Shown here: piece by piece, positions 1 through 5,290 of the stretch | Layout: every line of letters begins with the position of its first letter | Position numbering within the stretch: position 1 is the stretch's first letter | Assembly: GCA_018659505.1 (NCBI GenBank) | Contig: JABJMI010000466.1 | Span: 1 to 5,714 of the forward strand | Length of the DNA stretch: 5,714 nucleotides | Source of the DNA: Planctomicrobium sp. | GTDB taxonomy: Bacteria; Planctomycetota; Planctomycetia; Planctomycetales; Planctomycetaceae | Reading direction: 5' to 3' | The notes under the pieces: model-generated | Database searches by the model: none | What the model saw: only the letters and a program-made list of their open reading frames with translations | Told to the model about the DNA's origin: nothing | Program-made: the position numbers and the translations under genes

Positions 1-24
1 CTGTCCAGCCCCCCGGTGTGGTAC
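1..24 (-). pseudogene. 3' part of small secreted-protein gene split by the IS
   Basis: These bases lie outside the insertion sequence. Read on the minus strand in the frame that continues from the signal-peptide ORF at 1394-1261, they extend it through Gly-Thr into Thr-Pro-Gly-Gly-Trp-Thr with no stop before the window edge. The joined product would read YDLPPYNGTTPGGWT around the junction, matching the Gly/Tyr/Pro character of the upstream part. The gene's real end lies beyond base 1. The assignment rests on frame continuity and the duplicated GGTACC, not on homology. Only about eight codons are visible. Confidence 0.6.
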
Positions 25-25
25 C
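20..25. repeat. Target-site duplication, left copy
   Basis: GGTACC here is repeated at 1260-1265, and the shared direct repeat is 7 bp if the preceding T (19 and 1259) is counted. Because GGTACC is palindromic, the exact split between duplicated target and inverted-repeat tip cannot be fixed. If the two tips are made symmetric, a 4-bp duplication (GTAC, 21-24 and 1261-1264) fits, and 6 bp (GGTACC) also fits. IS3-family elements usually duplicate 3-5 bp, which favours GTAC. Confidence 0.65.
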
Positions 26-57
26 AGTGTTAGGGTCGTAGTTTGGATAGTTCACCC
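25..57 (+). repeat. IS left terminal inverted repeat (imperfect)
   Basis: Read inward from base 25 and compared at equal distance with the right tip read inward from 1260, 6 of the first 7 bases match (CAGTGTT versus CAGTTTT). A second block 22-32 bases in also matches partly (ATAGTTCACCC versus ATACTGAACCC). The middle is poorly conserved. A terminal block plus an internal block is usual for transposase-binding ends. This end lies downstream of the orfB stop and includes its last codons. Confidence 0.55.
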
Positions 58-920
58 AGGTTCACGGACGGAGGCGTAGCCGGAGTTCGTGAACCTGGGT
101 GAAACGCTTTCGGGGCTGGGGGAACATATCCCAGTGAACTGTGTGGACGGATCGTGTTGTAATCTATTCTCCATCTTTCGATTAGAACTTTCGCTTCCAA
201 GAGTGTGTCGAAGATCTCCAGGTTCAACAGTTCATCTCTCAGTTTTCCGTTGAAGCTTTCGATGTACCCATTCTCCCAGGGAGACCCTGGCTCGATAAAC
301 AGTGTCTTCACGGCAACACGGCCCAGCCACTCTCGGACCTTGTTGGCAGTGAACTCGGGACCATTGTCACTGCGAATGTAATCTGGAGTTCCTCGCTGAA
401 TGAACAAGTCACTCAGACGTTCCAGAACATCTTCGCTGTTCAGCTTGCGGCGGACATCAATTGCCAGGCACTCTCGAGTGTGCTCGTCGATGAGCGTCAA
501 CATCCGAAACGCCCGTCCGTCGTGAGTGCGAGCGTGGACGAAGTCATAGGTCCAGACATGGTTCTTGTGACCGGCCCGCAGTCTGATGCAAGAACCATCT
601 CCTAGCCACAAGCGTCTCCGTTTGGGCTGTTTCTGAGGGACTTTCAACCCTTCTTGTCGCCAGAGACGTTCGACGCGCTTGTGATTCACATTCCAACCTT
701 CCCAGTGCAGCAGCTTCGTCACTCGGCGATATCCGTAACGTCCATATTCAGATGCCAGACGCACCATGTCCTTCACCAAGCGTGGTTCATCGTCGGCAAC
801 GTGAGGTTCTCGGCGCTGACTCGATCGTGGTTGACCGAGAACTCGACAGGCTCGACGCTCCGAGACTTTCTCTTCGCCCAATGTATTGCGGACATAGATC
901 ACGGCCTTTCTCCGCTTCAC
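30..920 (-). CDS. IS3-family transposase OrfB (DDE integrase)
   Basis: This is the catalytic half of the IS3-family transposase; it cuts and joins IS ends to target DNA. The 296-residue reading from GTG at 920 has a lysine/arginine-rich N-terminal region and an HTH_21-like segment at about 45-100 (YGRYGYRRVTKLL). The rve integrase core follows at about 115-270. The catalytic triad is visible: D126 in TYDF, D185 in RSDNGPEF and E221 in NGYIESFNGKLRDE, with 35 residues between the last two (DD35E). The family end motif YNTIRPHSSLGYVPP is at 254-268. In practice the protein is probably made as a fusion with OrfA of about 391 residues by -1 frameshifting at 938-932, since the GTG has no suitably spaced SD. 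The last 23 or so residues, after PPAPKAF, look non-conserved and are encoded largely by the 51-103 inverted repeat. Confidence 0.93.
   Translation of the reverse strand: MKRRKAVIYVRNTLGEEKVSERRACRVLGQPRSSQRREPHVADDEPRLVKDMVRLASEYGRYGYRRVTKLLHWEGWNVNHKRVERLWRQEGLKVPQKQPKRRRLWLGDGSCIRLRAGHKNHVWTYDFVHARTHDGRAFRMLTLIDEHTRECLAIDVRRKLNSEDVLERLSDLFIQRGTPDYIRSDNGPEFTANKVREWLGRVAVKTLFIEPGSPWENGYIESFNGKLRDELLNLEIFDTLLEAKVLIERWRIDYNTIRPHSSLGYVPPAPKAFHPGSRTPATPPSVNLGELSKLRP
51..103. repeat. Perfect 16-bp inverted repeat within the end of orfB
   Basis: TTCACCCAGGTTCACG at 51-66 is the exact reverse complement of 88-103, with a 21-nt loop between them. The loop contains CGGAG twice (69-73 and 81-85) around GGCGTAGCC. 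Pairing can extend inward by a G-T and two more pairs. It lies in the coding tail of orfB (about residues 273-290) and just inside the IS left end. No T-run follows on either strand, so it is not a standard intrinsic terminator. It could be a REP-like palindrome, a terminator without a U-tract, or an RNA structure that blocks read-through into the element. Confidence 0.85.
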
Positions 921-952
921 TGGGCTTAGAAGTTTCCCGAGGCAGCCTCCTT
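876..952 (-). promoter_or_regulatory. Programmed -1 ribosomal frameshift signal joining orfA and orfB
   Basis: On the minus strand the heptamer GGGAAAC (938-932) is in X XXY YYZ phase relative to orfA (codons GGA AAC), two codons before the orfA stop TAA at 928-926. Slipping back one base continues as CTT CTA AGC CCA GTG and enters orfB. Upstream, AAGGAGG (952-946) ends 7 nt before the heptamer and resembles a stimulatory SD. Downstream, after a 6-nt spacer, GCCCAGTG (925-918) pairs with CATTGGGC (883-876), with one G-U pair. Nested inside, GCGGA (915-911) pairs with TCCGC (892-888). Heptamer, spacer, structure and SD match known IS3-family and dnaX frameshift sites. The fusion product would be about 391 residues. 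Confidence 0.8.
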
Positions 953-1204
953 CAAGATCGCCTTGTCGAGTTCCGCTTCAGCCAAGAGCTTCTTCAAGCG
1001 AGCGTTCTCTTTCTCAATCTCCTTGAACCTCTTGGCCTGATCCATACGCAGGCCACCATATTCTTTTCGCCATTTGTAATAGGTCTTGTCCGCAATGCTG
1101 CACTGACGACAAGCCTGCTTGATTGAGATTCCTTGAGCAATGACCACTTCGATCTCTCGAAGTTTGTGGATGATCTGTTCAGTTGTGTAACGAACTTGAG
1201 GCAT
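926..1204 (-). CDS. IS3-family transposase OrfA (HTH and coiled coil)
   Basis: This 92-residue protein is the DNA-binding and oligomerising part of the transposase. Residues 5-50 form a transposase_8 / InsE-like HTH (TTEQIIHKLREIE, then ISIKQACRQCSIADKTYYKWRKEYGG). Residues 57-88 form a heptad-rich helix (AKRFKEIEKENARLKKLLAEAELDKAILKE), the leucine zipper used for OrfA and OrfAB multimers. The ATG start is supported by a good SD, AAGGAG, 8 nt upstream. The ORF stops at 926, six bases before the orfB GTG. The -1 slippery heptamer lies over residues 89-91. In IS3 elements free OrfA usually regulates transposition and OrfAB is the transposase. Confidence 0.93.
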   Translation of the reverse strand: MPQVRYTTEQIIHKLREIEVVIAQGISIKQACRQCSIADKTYYKWRKEYGGLRMDQAKRFKEIEKENARLKKLLAEAELDKAILKEAASGNF

Positions 1205-1212
1205 GCTTTCTT

Positions 1213-1218
1213 CTCCTT
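1213..1218 (-). promoter_or_regulatory. SD site of orfA
   Basis: AAGGAG on the minus strand, with 8 nt to the ATG at 1204. It is a strong match to the anti-SD, and it fixes the orfA start. Confidence 0.8.
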
Positions 1219-1227
1219 GTCTAAAAC

Positions 1228-1260
1228 GGGTTCAGTATGACCAGTGTCTATAAAAAACTG
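1228..1260 (-). repeat. IS right terminal inverted repeat (imperfect)
   Basis: Read inward on the minus strand from 1260, this begins CAGTTTTTTATAGAC and carries ATACTGAACCC from offset 22, pairing with the left end as described there. It lies just upstream of the orfA SD, so the orfA promoter probably overlaps it. TATAGA at 1252-1247 is a possible -10 hexamer, but I see no convincing -35 inside the element. Confidence 0.5.
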
Positions 1261-1394
1261 GTACCGTTATAGGGGGGAAGGTCATACCCACTATAGCCAC
1301 CACCATATCGGCAACCGCTCGCTTCAGCGTTGCCTGACATTGCGAACATCGAAATTCCAGCGACTGCTGCCAATATCATTGAAAACGTCTTCAT
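1248..1394 (-). pseudogene. 5' part of small secreted Gly/Tyr-rich protein gene, interrupted by the IS
   Basis: Reading from ATG at 1394 gives an export signal: MK at the N-terminus, a hydrophobic core at about residues 5-19 (MILAAVAGISMFAMS), and a probable signal peptidase I site after AEA near residue 26. A short Gly/Tyr/Pro-rich mature segment follows (SGCRYGGGYSGYDLPPYNGT) with one Cys. After Gly-Thr at 1265-1260 the frame enters the insertion sequence and adds only Ser-Phe-Leu before TAG at 1250-1248, so the tail is IS-derived. The original frame resumes at 24-1. A start at 1439 would give 15 more residues, but it lacks an SD and would bury the signal peptide, so 1394 is preferred. Its function is unknown. 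The composition suggests a small envelope or extracellular protein. The truncated product may still be made. Confidence 0.7.
1260..1265. repeat. Target-site duplication, right copy
   Basis: GGTACC, matching 20-25. On the minus strand it encodes the last host residues Gly-Thr of the interrupted secreted protein. The uncertainty about its exact length is given under the left copy. Confidence 0.65.
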
Positions 1395-1643
1395 CAATAT
1401 ACTCCATGAGAGAGAGGTAAATTCTGCGAGGTCAGGCATGAGTTAGTGACACACCCTGAGAAACCTCGACATGACTACCTCTATAAGCAACTTGCAGGAC
1501 CAAACTTGAAACTTTTACAATTTTCGCCTCAAGCTATTTTACTGAAACAACTTACAACACTATCGCGACAAATTTATTGAGATTGAATGTGTAGCAATAT
1601 CGCAAAACATGTCGTCTATTTGATGGCGTCTATGGTCTCAGAC
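1395..1643. other. Intergenic spacer between secreted-protein gene and manA
   Basis: About 250 bp with no supported gene. It must hold the promoter of the leftward secreted-protein gene and the 3' end of the manA transcript, which runs the same way. It is AT-rich from about 1500 to 1610. I found no stem followed by a T-run that would make a convincing terminator after manA, and no clearly spaced promoter pair. GTCTCAGAC at 1635-1643, directly after the manA stop, is only a 4-bp stem. Confidence 0.6.
1402..1406 (-). promoter_or_regulatory. SD site of the secreted-protein gene
   Basis: TGGAG on the minus strand, with 7 nt (TATATTG) to the ATG at 1394. It supports that start over the longer reading from 1439. 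Confidence 0.6.
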
Positions 1644-2603
1644 TCACATTAGCCAAGAGTCTAAAACAACTGCCTGCTCACCTAATTGGAGAGTCAGTGG
1701 CTCATGCTGTGCTGGGATCACGATTGTTTCACCCTTCTGGATATGGTTGCACGAATTGGAATTCAGTTCTGCTGATCCGGAAATCATTGTCAGGACGTGC
1801 GCTCTTTGATCGTGAGGAATCTCCAAAGATGCTTCTCCACGATGTTCTTGGACCGCAAAGAACTGATTTTCGAGCAGCAAACGTGAGTACCCTGCCTTAG
1901 CAGTTGGCAAGTCGAGCGGATGAATCGGTCCGAGGTCGAAATTAATTGCTTCCAATGCAAGTTCGGTATGCAATTCACGCGGGTTTCCATCCGGTCCTAA
2001 TCGTCCCCAATCGTCGAGTCGATAGGTTGTGTTGTTTGGTTCCTGGATTTCCGCAACAAGAATTCCCGCACCCAGACTATGAACGGTCCCCGGTTCCAGA
2101 AAGATGCAATCTCCAGCTGAGACTTCGTAAGTATGCAGCAACTCAGGGACGGTTCCATCTGCGATTGCGTCGATCATCGCCTGACGATCAACATTCTCTT
2201 TCAGTCCGACGGAAATCTTGCTCCCCGGTTCAGCCTCAAGAACCACCCAGAACTCCGCCTTGCCAGTAGTGACATCAGGGACACGGCGTGCCATTTCGAC
2301 CCCAGGGTGAACCTGCACAGAGAGGTCACGGTTTGCATCAAGGAATTTTACAAGGAGCGGAAAGCAATCTCGATCCGCATGTTTCCCAAGCAGCTCGTTT
2401 TTGTGTGTCCGCAACAGCTCCCGGACTGATGTCCCAGCATGTGGACCTTCTACTACGATGCTTTGATCGTTTTGTAGATCAGCGACTTCCCAACTCTCAG
2501 CGACCGTCTGTACATCACCAGTTGCTTTGGACAACTCTGTCTTAAGCCTGCTTCCTCCCCAGAGTGCCTGCTTGAAGATAGGCTCAAACCGCAATACATC
2601 CAT
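1644..2603 (-). CDS. manA: Mannose-6-phosphate isomerase, class I
   Basis: This cytoplasmic zinc enzyme interconverts mannose 6-phosphate and fructose 6-phosphate, feeding GDP-mannose and polysaccharide synthesis or mannose use. Its 319 residues match the short Bacillus-type class I enzymes (about 315) rather than the roughly 390-residue E. coli form. The N-terminus has the usual FEPIFKQALWGGSRL. The cupin metal site is complete by motif: Q97 and H99 in VQVHP, E117 in GKAEFWVVLEA, and H175 in PGTVHSLGAGILVAEIQ. The active-site arginine is R195 in NTTYRLDDWGR. A second, C-terminal cupin-like beta region follows (about 240-319). There is no recognisable SD before the ATG. It stands alone on its strand, divergent from the peptidase gene. 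The main alternative within the family is a sugar isomerase of different specificity, which motifs alone cannot exclude. Confidence 0.93.
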   Translation of the reverse strand: MDVLRFEPIFKQALWGGSRLKTELSKATGDVQTVAESWEVADLQNDQSIVVEGPHAGTSVRELLRTHKNELLGKHADRDCFPLLVKFLDANRDLSVQVHPGVEMARRVPDVTTGKAEFWVVLEAEPGSKISVGLKENVDRQAMIDAIADGTVPELLHTYEVSAGDCIFLEPGTVHSLGAGILVAEIQEPNNTTYRLDDWGRLGPDGNPRELHTELALEAINFDLGPIHPLDLPTAKAGYSRLLLENQFFAVQEHRGEASLEIPHDQRAHVLTMISGSAELNSNSCNHIQKGETIVIPAQHEPLTLQLGEQAVVLDSWLM

Positions 2604-2853
2604 GATTTGTCGACTCGAAAATTAAGATAACTACAATGACATCTGTGGAACTCAATCGGATCATCGTCCGTACGTCTACTTTCTACAAGTTAAATTTAAG
2701 GACTTTTCAGCAATAGCAAGCGAGAATTTTGTAGATACCAGTTTCGAAGCATGACCGCTGCATGAGTTCCCTCTTCACTGTTCTCCGATTTTCGGAACGC
2801 TACAATGAGTGAAAACAATCGCTGCTGAATCCAGAGAACTGAAAAGAATCATC
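2604..2853. other. Divergent intergenic region between manA and the peptidase gene
   Basis: About 250 bp that should contain promoters for both directions. Visible elements are weak: the 10-bp palindrome TTAAATTTAA at 2690-2699, CGGA-6nt-TCCG at 2657-2670, GCATGA twice (2749-2754 and 2760-2765), and TACAAT at 2801-2806, a fair -10 hexamer for the rightward genes but without a good -35. If that -10 is real, transcription would start near 2813, downstream of the GTG at 2809. A 7-codon ORF (2805-2828) starts at ATG 2805. None of these is strong enough to call separately. Confidence 0.5.
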
Positions 2854-4029
2854 ATGTTAACTGCCGAAGGTTGCCAATCACGTCGGGCTCGTTTGTGGGA
2901 TCGGATTCCGGAAGGAATCGATTGGCTGCTGATCGCCGATCCGCGACACATTCAATACCTCGCCAACTTCTGGGTGCAGCCACTCAGTTTCTCTGGAGGT
3001 GAACGTGGATTGCTGCTTCTCGAAAGGGATGGACGCAGCTCGATCCTTGGAGACAATTTCGCCATTCGCTCGGCTGTTCACGAACCTTACGTTGATCGGG
3101 AGGTGATCACCACTTGGTATGATCATCAGCATTCAGTGATCAATCGTGACCATGCACTCCTGCAGTCGCTTCGCGATGTCGCGGAAGATTTGGTGAAAGG
3201 GAAGGGACTCGTTGAGGCAGAATGGCTTCCACTCGGTGCAACCGAAGTCTTGCCAGCAGGAACGTATGATTTCTCTGCCAGCCAAGAAGCAGACGATGAT
3301 TCCCTCTGCGATCTCGGAACAATTCTCCGCGACCTCAGGCGAACAAAAGAACCAGATGAAATTGACTTGATGAAGCAGTGCATGCGCGGAGGCGATGCCG
3401 GGCAGGCTCGACTGTTTGACGTCGTTAAGGAAGGTGCGACGGAACTTGACATCTATCGTGAAGTTCAATTTGCAGCCGTGAAAGCCGCTGGTCGTCCTGC
3501 ATTGGTCTACGGAGACTTCCGCGCTGCGTATGCCGATCAACCGAAGTCCGGAGGATTTCCAGATGGAAAAGGTCGGTCGCTGCAACTGGGAGATCTGTTC
3601 ATCCTCGATTTCTCTGTTGTCCTAGATGGATACCGCAGCGACTTCACCAACACAATTTCCGTCGGAGAACCTTCCGCCGAAGTTGTTGAACTTCACGAAA
3701 TCTGCAAAGCGGGAATGGCAGCCGGTGAGCAAGCCTTGAAAGCGGGAGCCAAAGCGAGTGACATCCACGCTGCTGTTGCTGCTCCTTATGTTGCAGCTGG
3801 TAAGAAAGATTCATTCATGCATCACGCAGGTCATGGATTGGGATTAGGTCATCCCGAGTCGCCGATCCTTGTGCCTGAAAGTACAGATGTCTTGCGAGCT
3901 GGAGATGTCATCACCCTCGAACCCGGCTCTTATGTAGAAGGAGTTGGCGGAATGCGCATCGAGCATAACTACCTCATCACCGATGATGGTTATGAACGAC
4001 TCAGCAATCACGACATCCGGTTGACGTAG
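2854..4029 (+). CDS. M24-family metallopeptidase (Xaa-Pro aminopeptidase/dipeptidase-like)
   Basis: This is a probable cytoplasmic dimetal peptidase that removes residues next to proline. Residues about 5-140 form a creatinase-type N-terminal domain, and about 165-385 the pita-bread catalytic domain. All five metal ligands can be placed (numbered from ATG 2854): D252 and D263 in [19 protein letters not shown]327 in [12 protein letters not shown]356 in ITLEPGSY and E370 in MRIEHNYL. H333 is the second conserved histidine. The frame is open from a GTG at 2809 (15 more residues), but [15 protein letters not shown] looks like the natural family N-terminus, so 2854 is preferred; neither start has a clear SD. 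The protein would be 391 residues, normal for the family. Its stop is 4 nt before bioF, so the two are probably one transcript. Motifs do not separate aminopeptidase P, prolidase and creatinase-like activities. Confidence 0.88.
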   Translation: MLTAEGCQSRRARLWDRIPEGIDWLLIADPRHIQYLANFWVQPLSFSGGERGLLLLERDGRSSILGDNFAIRSAVHEPYVDREVITTWYDHQHSVINRDHALLQSLRDVAEDLVKGKGLVEAEWLPLGATEVLPAGTYDFSASQEADDDSLCDLGTILRDLRRTKEPDEIDLMKQCMRGGDAGQARLFDVVKEGATELDIYREVQFAAVKAAGRPALVYGDFRAAYADQPKSGGFPDGKGRSLQLGDLFILDFSVVLDGYRSDFTNTISVGEPSAEVVELHEICKAGMAAGEQALKAGAKASDIHAAVAAPYVAAGKKDSFMHHAGHGLGLGHPESPILVPESTDVLRAGDVITLEPGSYVEGVGGMRIEHNYLITDDGYERLSNHDIRLT

Positions 4030-4033
4030 TGAT

Positions 4034-5206
4034 ATGGTCAATCCGTTCCAATGGATCGATGACGAGCTCTCAGCCTTAGAAGACAAAACTCTGCTCAGGC
4101 AGCGGAGGACGTTCTGTTCAGTACCCGGCGGTCACTGCTCATTGGACGGTGAACTCCTATGGAACTTCGCTGGCAATGACTACCTCGGTCTCGCAGATGA
4201 TCCCGCAGTCATTGAGACCGCTAAAACTGCGATCATAGAAGGCGTAGGTGCGCGAGCGAGTGCGTTGGTGACAGGGCATTCACATTGGCATGAACAACTG
4301 GTGAAGACCGTCGCTGAGTTCAAAAAAGCTGAGGCAGCAATTCTCTTCCCCACAGGCTATGCAGCGAACTTCGGAACGATTACTTCTCTTGTAGGTTCAG
4401 AAGATATTGTCTTCTGCGACCGCTTGAATCATGCGAGTTTGATTGACGGAGCGCGACATTCAAAGGCGAAGTTTCGAGTCTATCCACATTGTGATGTCGC
4501 TGCGCTCAAGCGAGAACTGGAAAAAGCAAGAGGCTATCGGCGCCGTCTAGTCATTACCGATTCGCTCTTCAGTATGGATGGGGACCAAGCTCCGTTGAAA
4601 GAAATTGTTGACCTGGCTGAAGAGTATGACGCAATGCTCCTCGTCGACGAGGCTCACGCCACAGGCATCTTCGGTGTTAACGGAACCGGTTTGCTGGAAG
4701 CTCACGAAGTCGCGAACCATCCTAACGTCATCAGTGTCGGAACATTCAGCAAAGCAATTGGCGTTCAGGGGGGATTTGTGACCGGGTCCAAGAGTTTGTG
4801 TGACTGGCTCTGGAATCGAGCGAGGACCAGTATGTTTTCAACGGCACTAGCTCCCCCACTTTGTGCCGCAGCAATAGCATCAATTGGGTTGATCAAATCA
4901 GAACCGAAACGCCGGAAGTGGTTACTCGAACAAAGCAAACTCGTCAAAGAGAAACTTCAAGAGCAAGGTTGGAATGTTCCAGAAGATGTGAACGGACCAA
5001 TCATTCCTGTTCTGATTCGAGAACCTGAGAAAACAGTTTCCATAGCGAAGCAGCTTCAGCAACAAGTAATCCTGGTGGCAGCGATTCGACCCCCAACGGT
5101 TCCTTCGGGAACTTCGCGTTTACGGATTTCACTGAGTTACAGTCATCAAGAATCCGGCGTTCAAGCACTACTCGATGCGTTCGATCAACTTGACACAACT
5201 TGTTGA
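4034..5206 (+). CDS. bioF: 8-amino-7-oxononanoate synthase
   Basis: This PLP-dependent enzyme condenses pimeloyl-ACP or pimeloyl-CoA with L-alanine to give 8-amino-7-oxononanoate, the first step of biotin ring assembly. Its 390 residues fit the alpha-oxoamine synthase family (fold type I). Visible motifs are NFAGNDYLGLADDP (44-57), GARASALVTGHSHWHEQLV (72-90), H133 in LNHASLIDGARHS (stacks on PLP), D205 and H208 in VDEAHATGIFG, and the Schiff-base lysine K240 in GTFSKAIGVQGGFV. IRPPTVPSGTSRLRISL (351-367) provides the carboxylate-binding arginines and is typical of BioF. The related 2-amino-3-ketobutyrate CoA ligase is the main alternative and is less likely. The ATG lies 4 nt after the peptidase stop with no SD, suggesting translational coupling. 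No other biotin genes are adjacent in the window. Confidence 0.92.
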   Translation: MVNPFQWIDDELSALEDKTLLRQRRTFCSVPGGHCSLDGELLWNFAGNDYLGLADDPAVIETAKTAIIEGVGARASALVTGHSHWHEQLVKTVAEFKKAEAAILFPTGYAANFGTITSLVGSEDIVFCDRLNHASLIDGARHSKAKFRVYPHCDVAALKRELEKARGYRRRLVITDSLFSMDGDQAPLKEIVDLAEEYDAMLLVDEAHATGIFGVNGTGLLEAHEVANHPNVISVGTFSKAIGVQGGFVTGSKSLCDWLWNRARTSMFSTALAPPLCAAAIASIGLIKSEPKRRKWLLEQSKLVKEKLQEQGWNVPEDVNGPIIPVLIREPEKTVSIAKQLQQQVILVAAIRPPTVPSGTSRLRISLSYSHQESGVQALLDAFDQLDTTC

Positions 5207-5222
5207 TAGCGATCATTCACCT

Positions 5223-5241
5223 GAGAACTTACACTGTTCTC
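5223..5241. repeat. Short inverted repeat after bioF
   Basis: GAGAAC (5223-5228) and GTTCTC (5236-5241) are perfect inverted repeats separated by 7 nt, 17 nt after the bioF stop. The stem is short and no T-run follows, so it is a poor intrinsic terminator. It could be an operator or chance. Confidence 0.35.
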
Positions 5242-5279
5242 TACCTTTCTGAGTAAATAGAAATCTAAAATATAGTTCA

Positions 5280-5284
5280 AAGGA
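5280..5284 (+). promoter_or_regulatory. SD site of argC
   Basis: AAGGA with 6 nt (TTTTCC) before the GTG at 5291. It is the clearest ribosome binding site on the plus strand of this window, and it decides the GTG start. Confidence 0.75.
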
Positions 5285-5290
5285 TTTTCC

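Larger units (their letters stand above)
25..1260 (-). mobile_element. IS3-family insertion sequence
   Basis: This is a complete-looking IS3-family element of about 1236 bp, transcribed leftward. It carries two overlapping-phase ORFs: orfA at 1204-926, an HTH plus leucine-zipper protein, and orfB at 920-30, a DDE integrase. OrfB lies in the -1 frame relative to orfA, which is the family hallmark. The tips are imperfect inverted repeats (CAGTGTT on the left, CAGTTTT on the right read inward). A short duplicated target GTAC/GGTACC flanks the element. Length, gene order and frameshift arrangement all agree with the family (1.2-1.5 kb). No stop or frameshift damages either ORF, so the element may be active. 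The host gene continues in frame on both sides, which fixes the ends to within a few bases. Confidence 0.88.

Noticed and set aside
51..103. Intrinsic terminator for the transposase
   Set aside because: The stem is strong, but no T-run follows on either strand and it lies before the orfB stop, so it is recorded as an inverted repeat only.
654..1126. Plus-strand ORFs across the transposase genes
   Set aside because: They are antisense to clearly coding orfB and orfA, with no domain or SD of their own.
1395..1439. N-terminal extension of the secreted protein from ATG 1439
   Set aside because: The extra 15 residues precede the signal peptide and have no SD; ATG 1394 has TGGAG at 7 nt and a clean signal sequence.
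1697..2545. Several plus-strand ORFs and one minus-strand ORF in other frames within manA
   Set aside because: They are shadows of manA, which carries complete family motifs; their translations show no recognisable protein features.
2878..4086. Minus-strand ORFs opposite the peptidase and the start of bioF
   Set aside because: They are Ser/Arg-rich or irregular reverse translations of a strongly coding gene, with no supporting signals.
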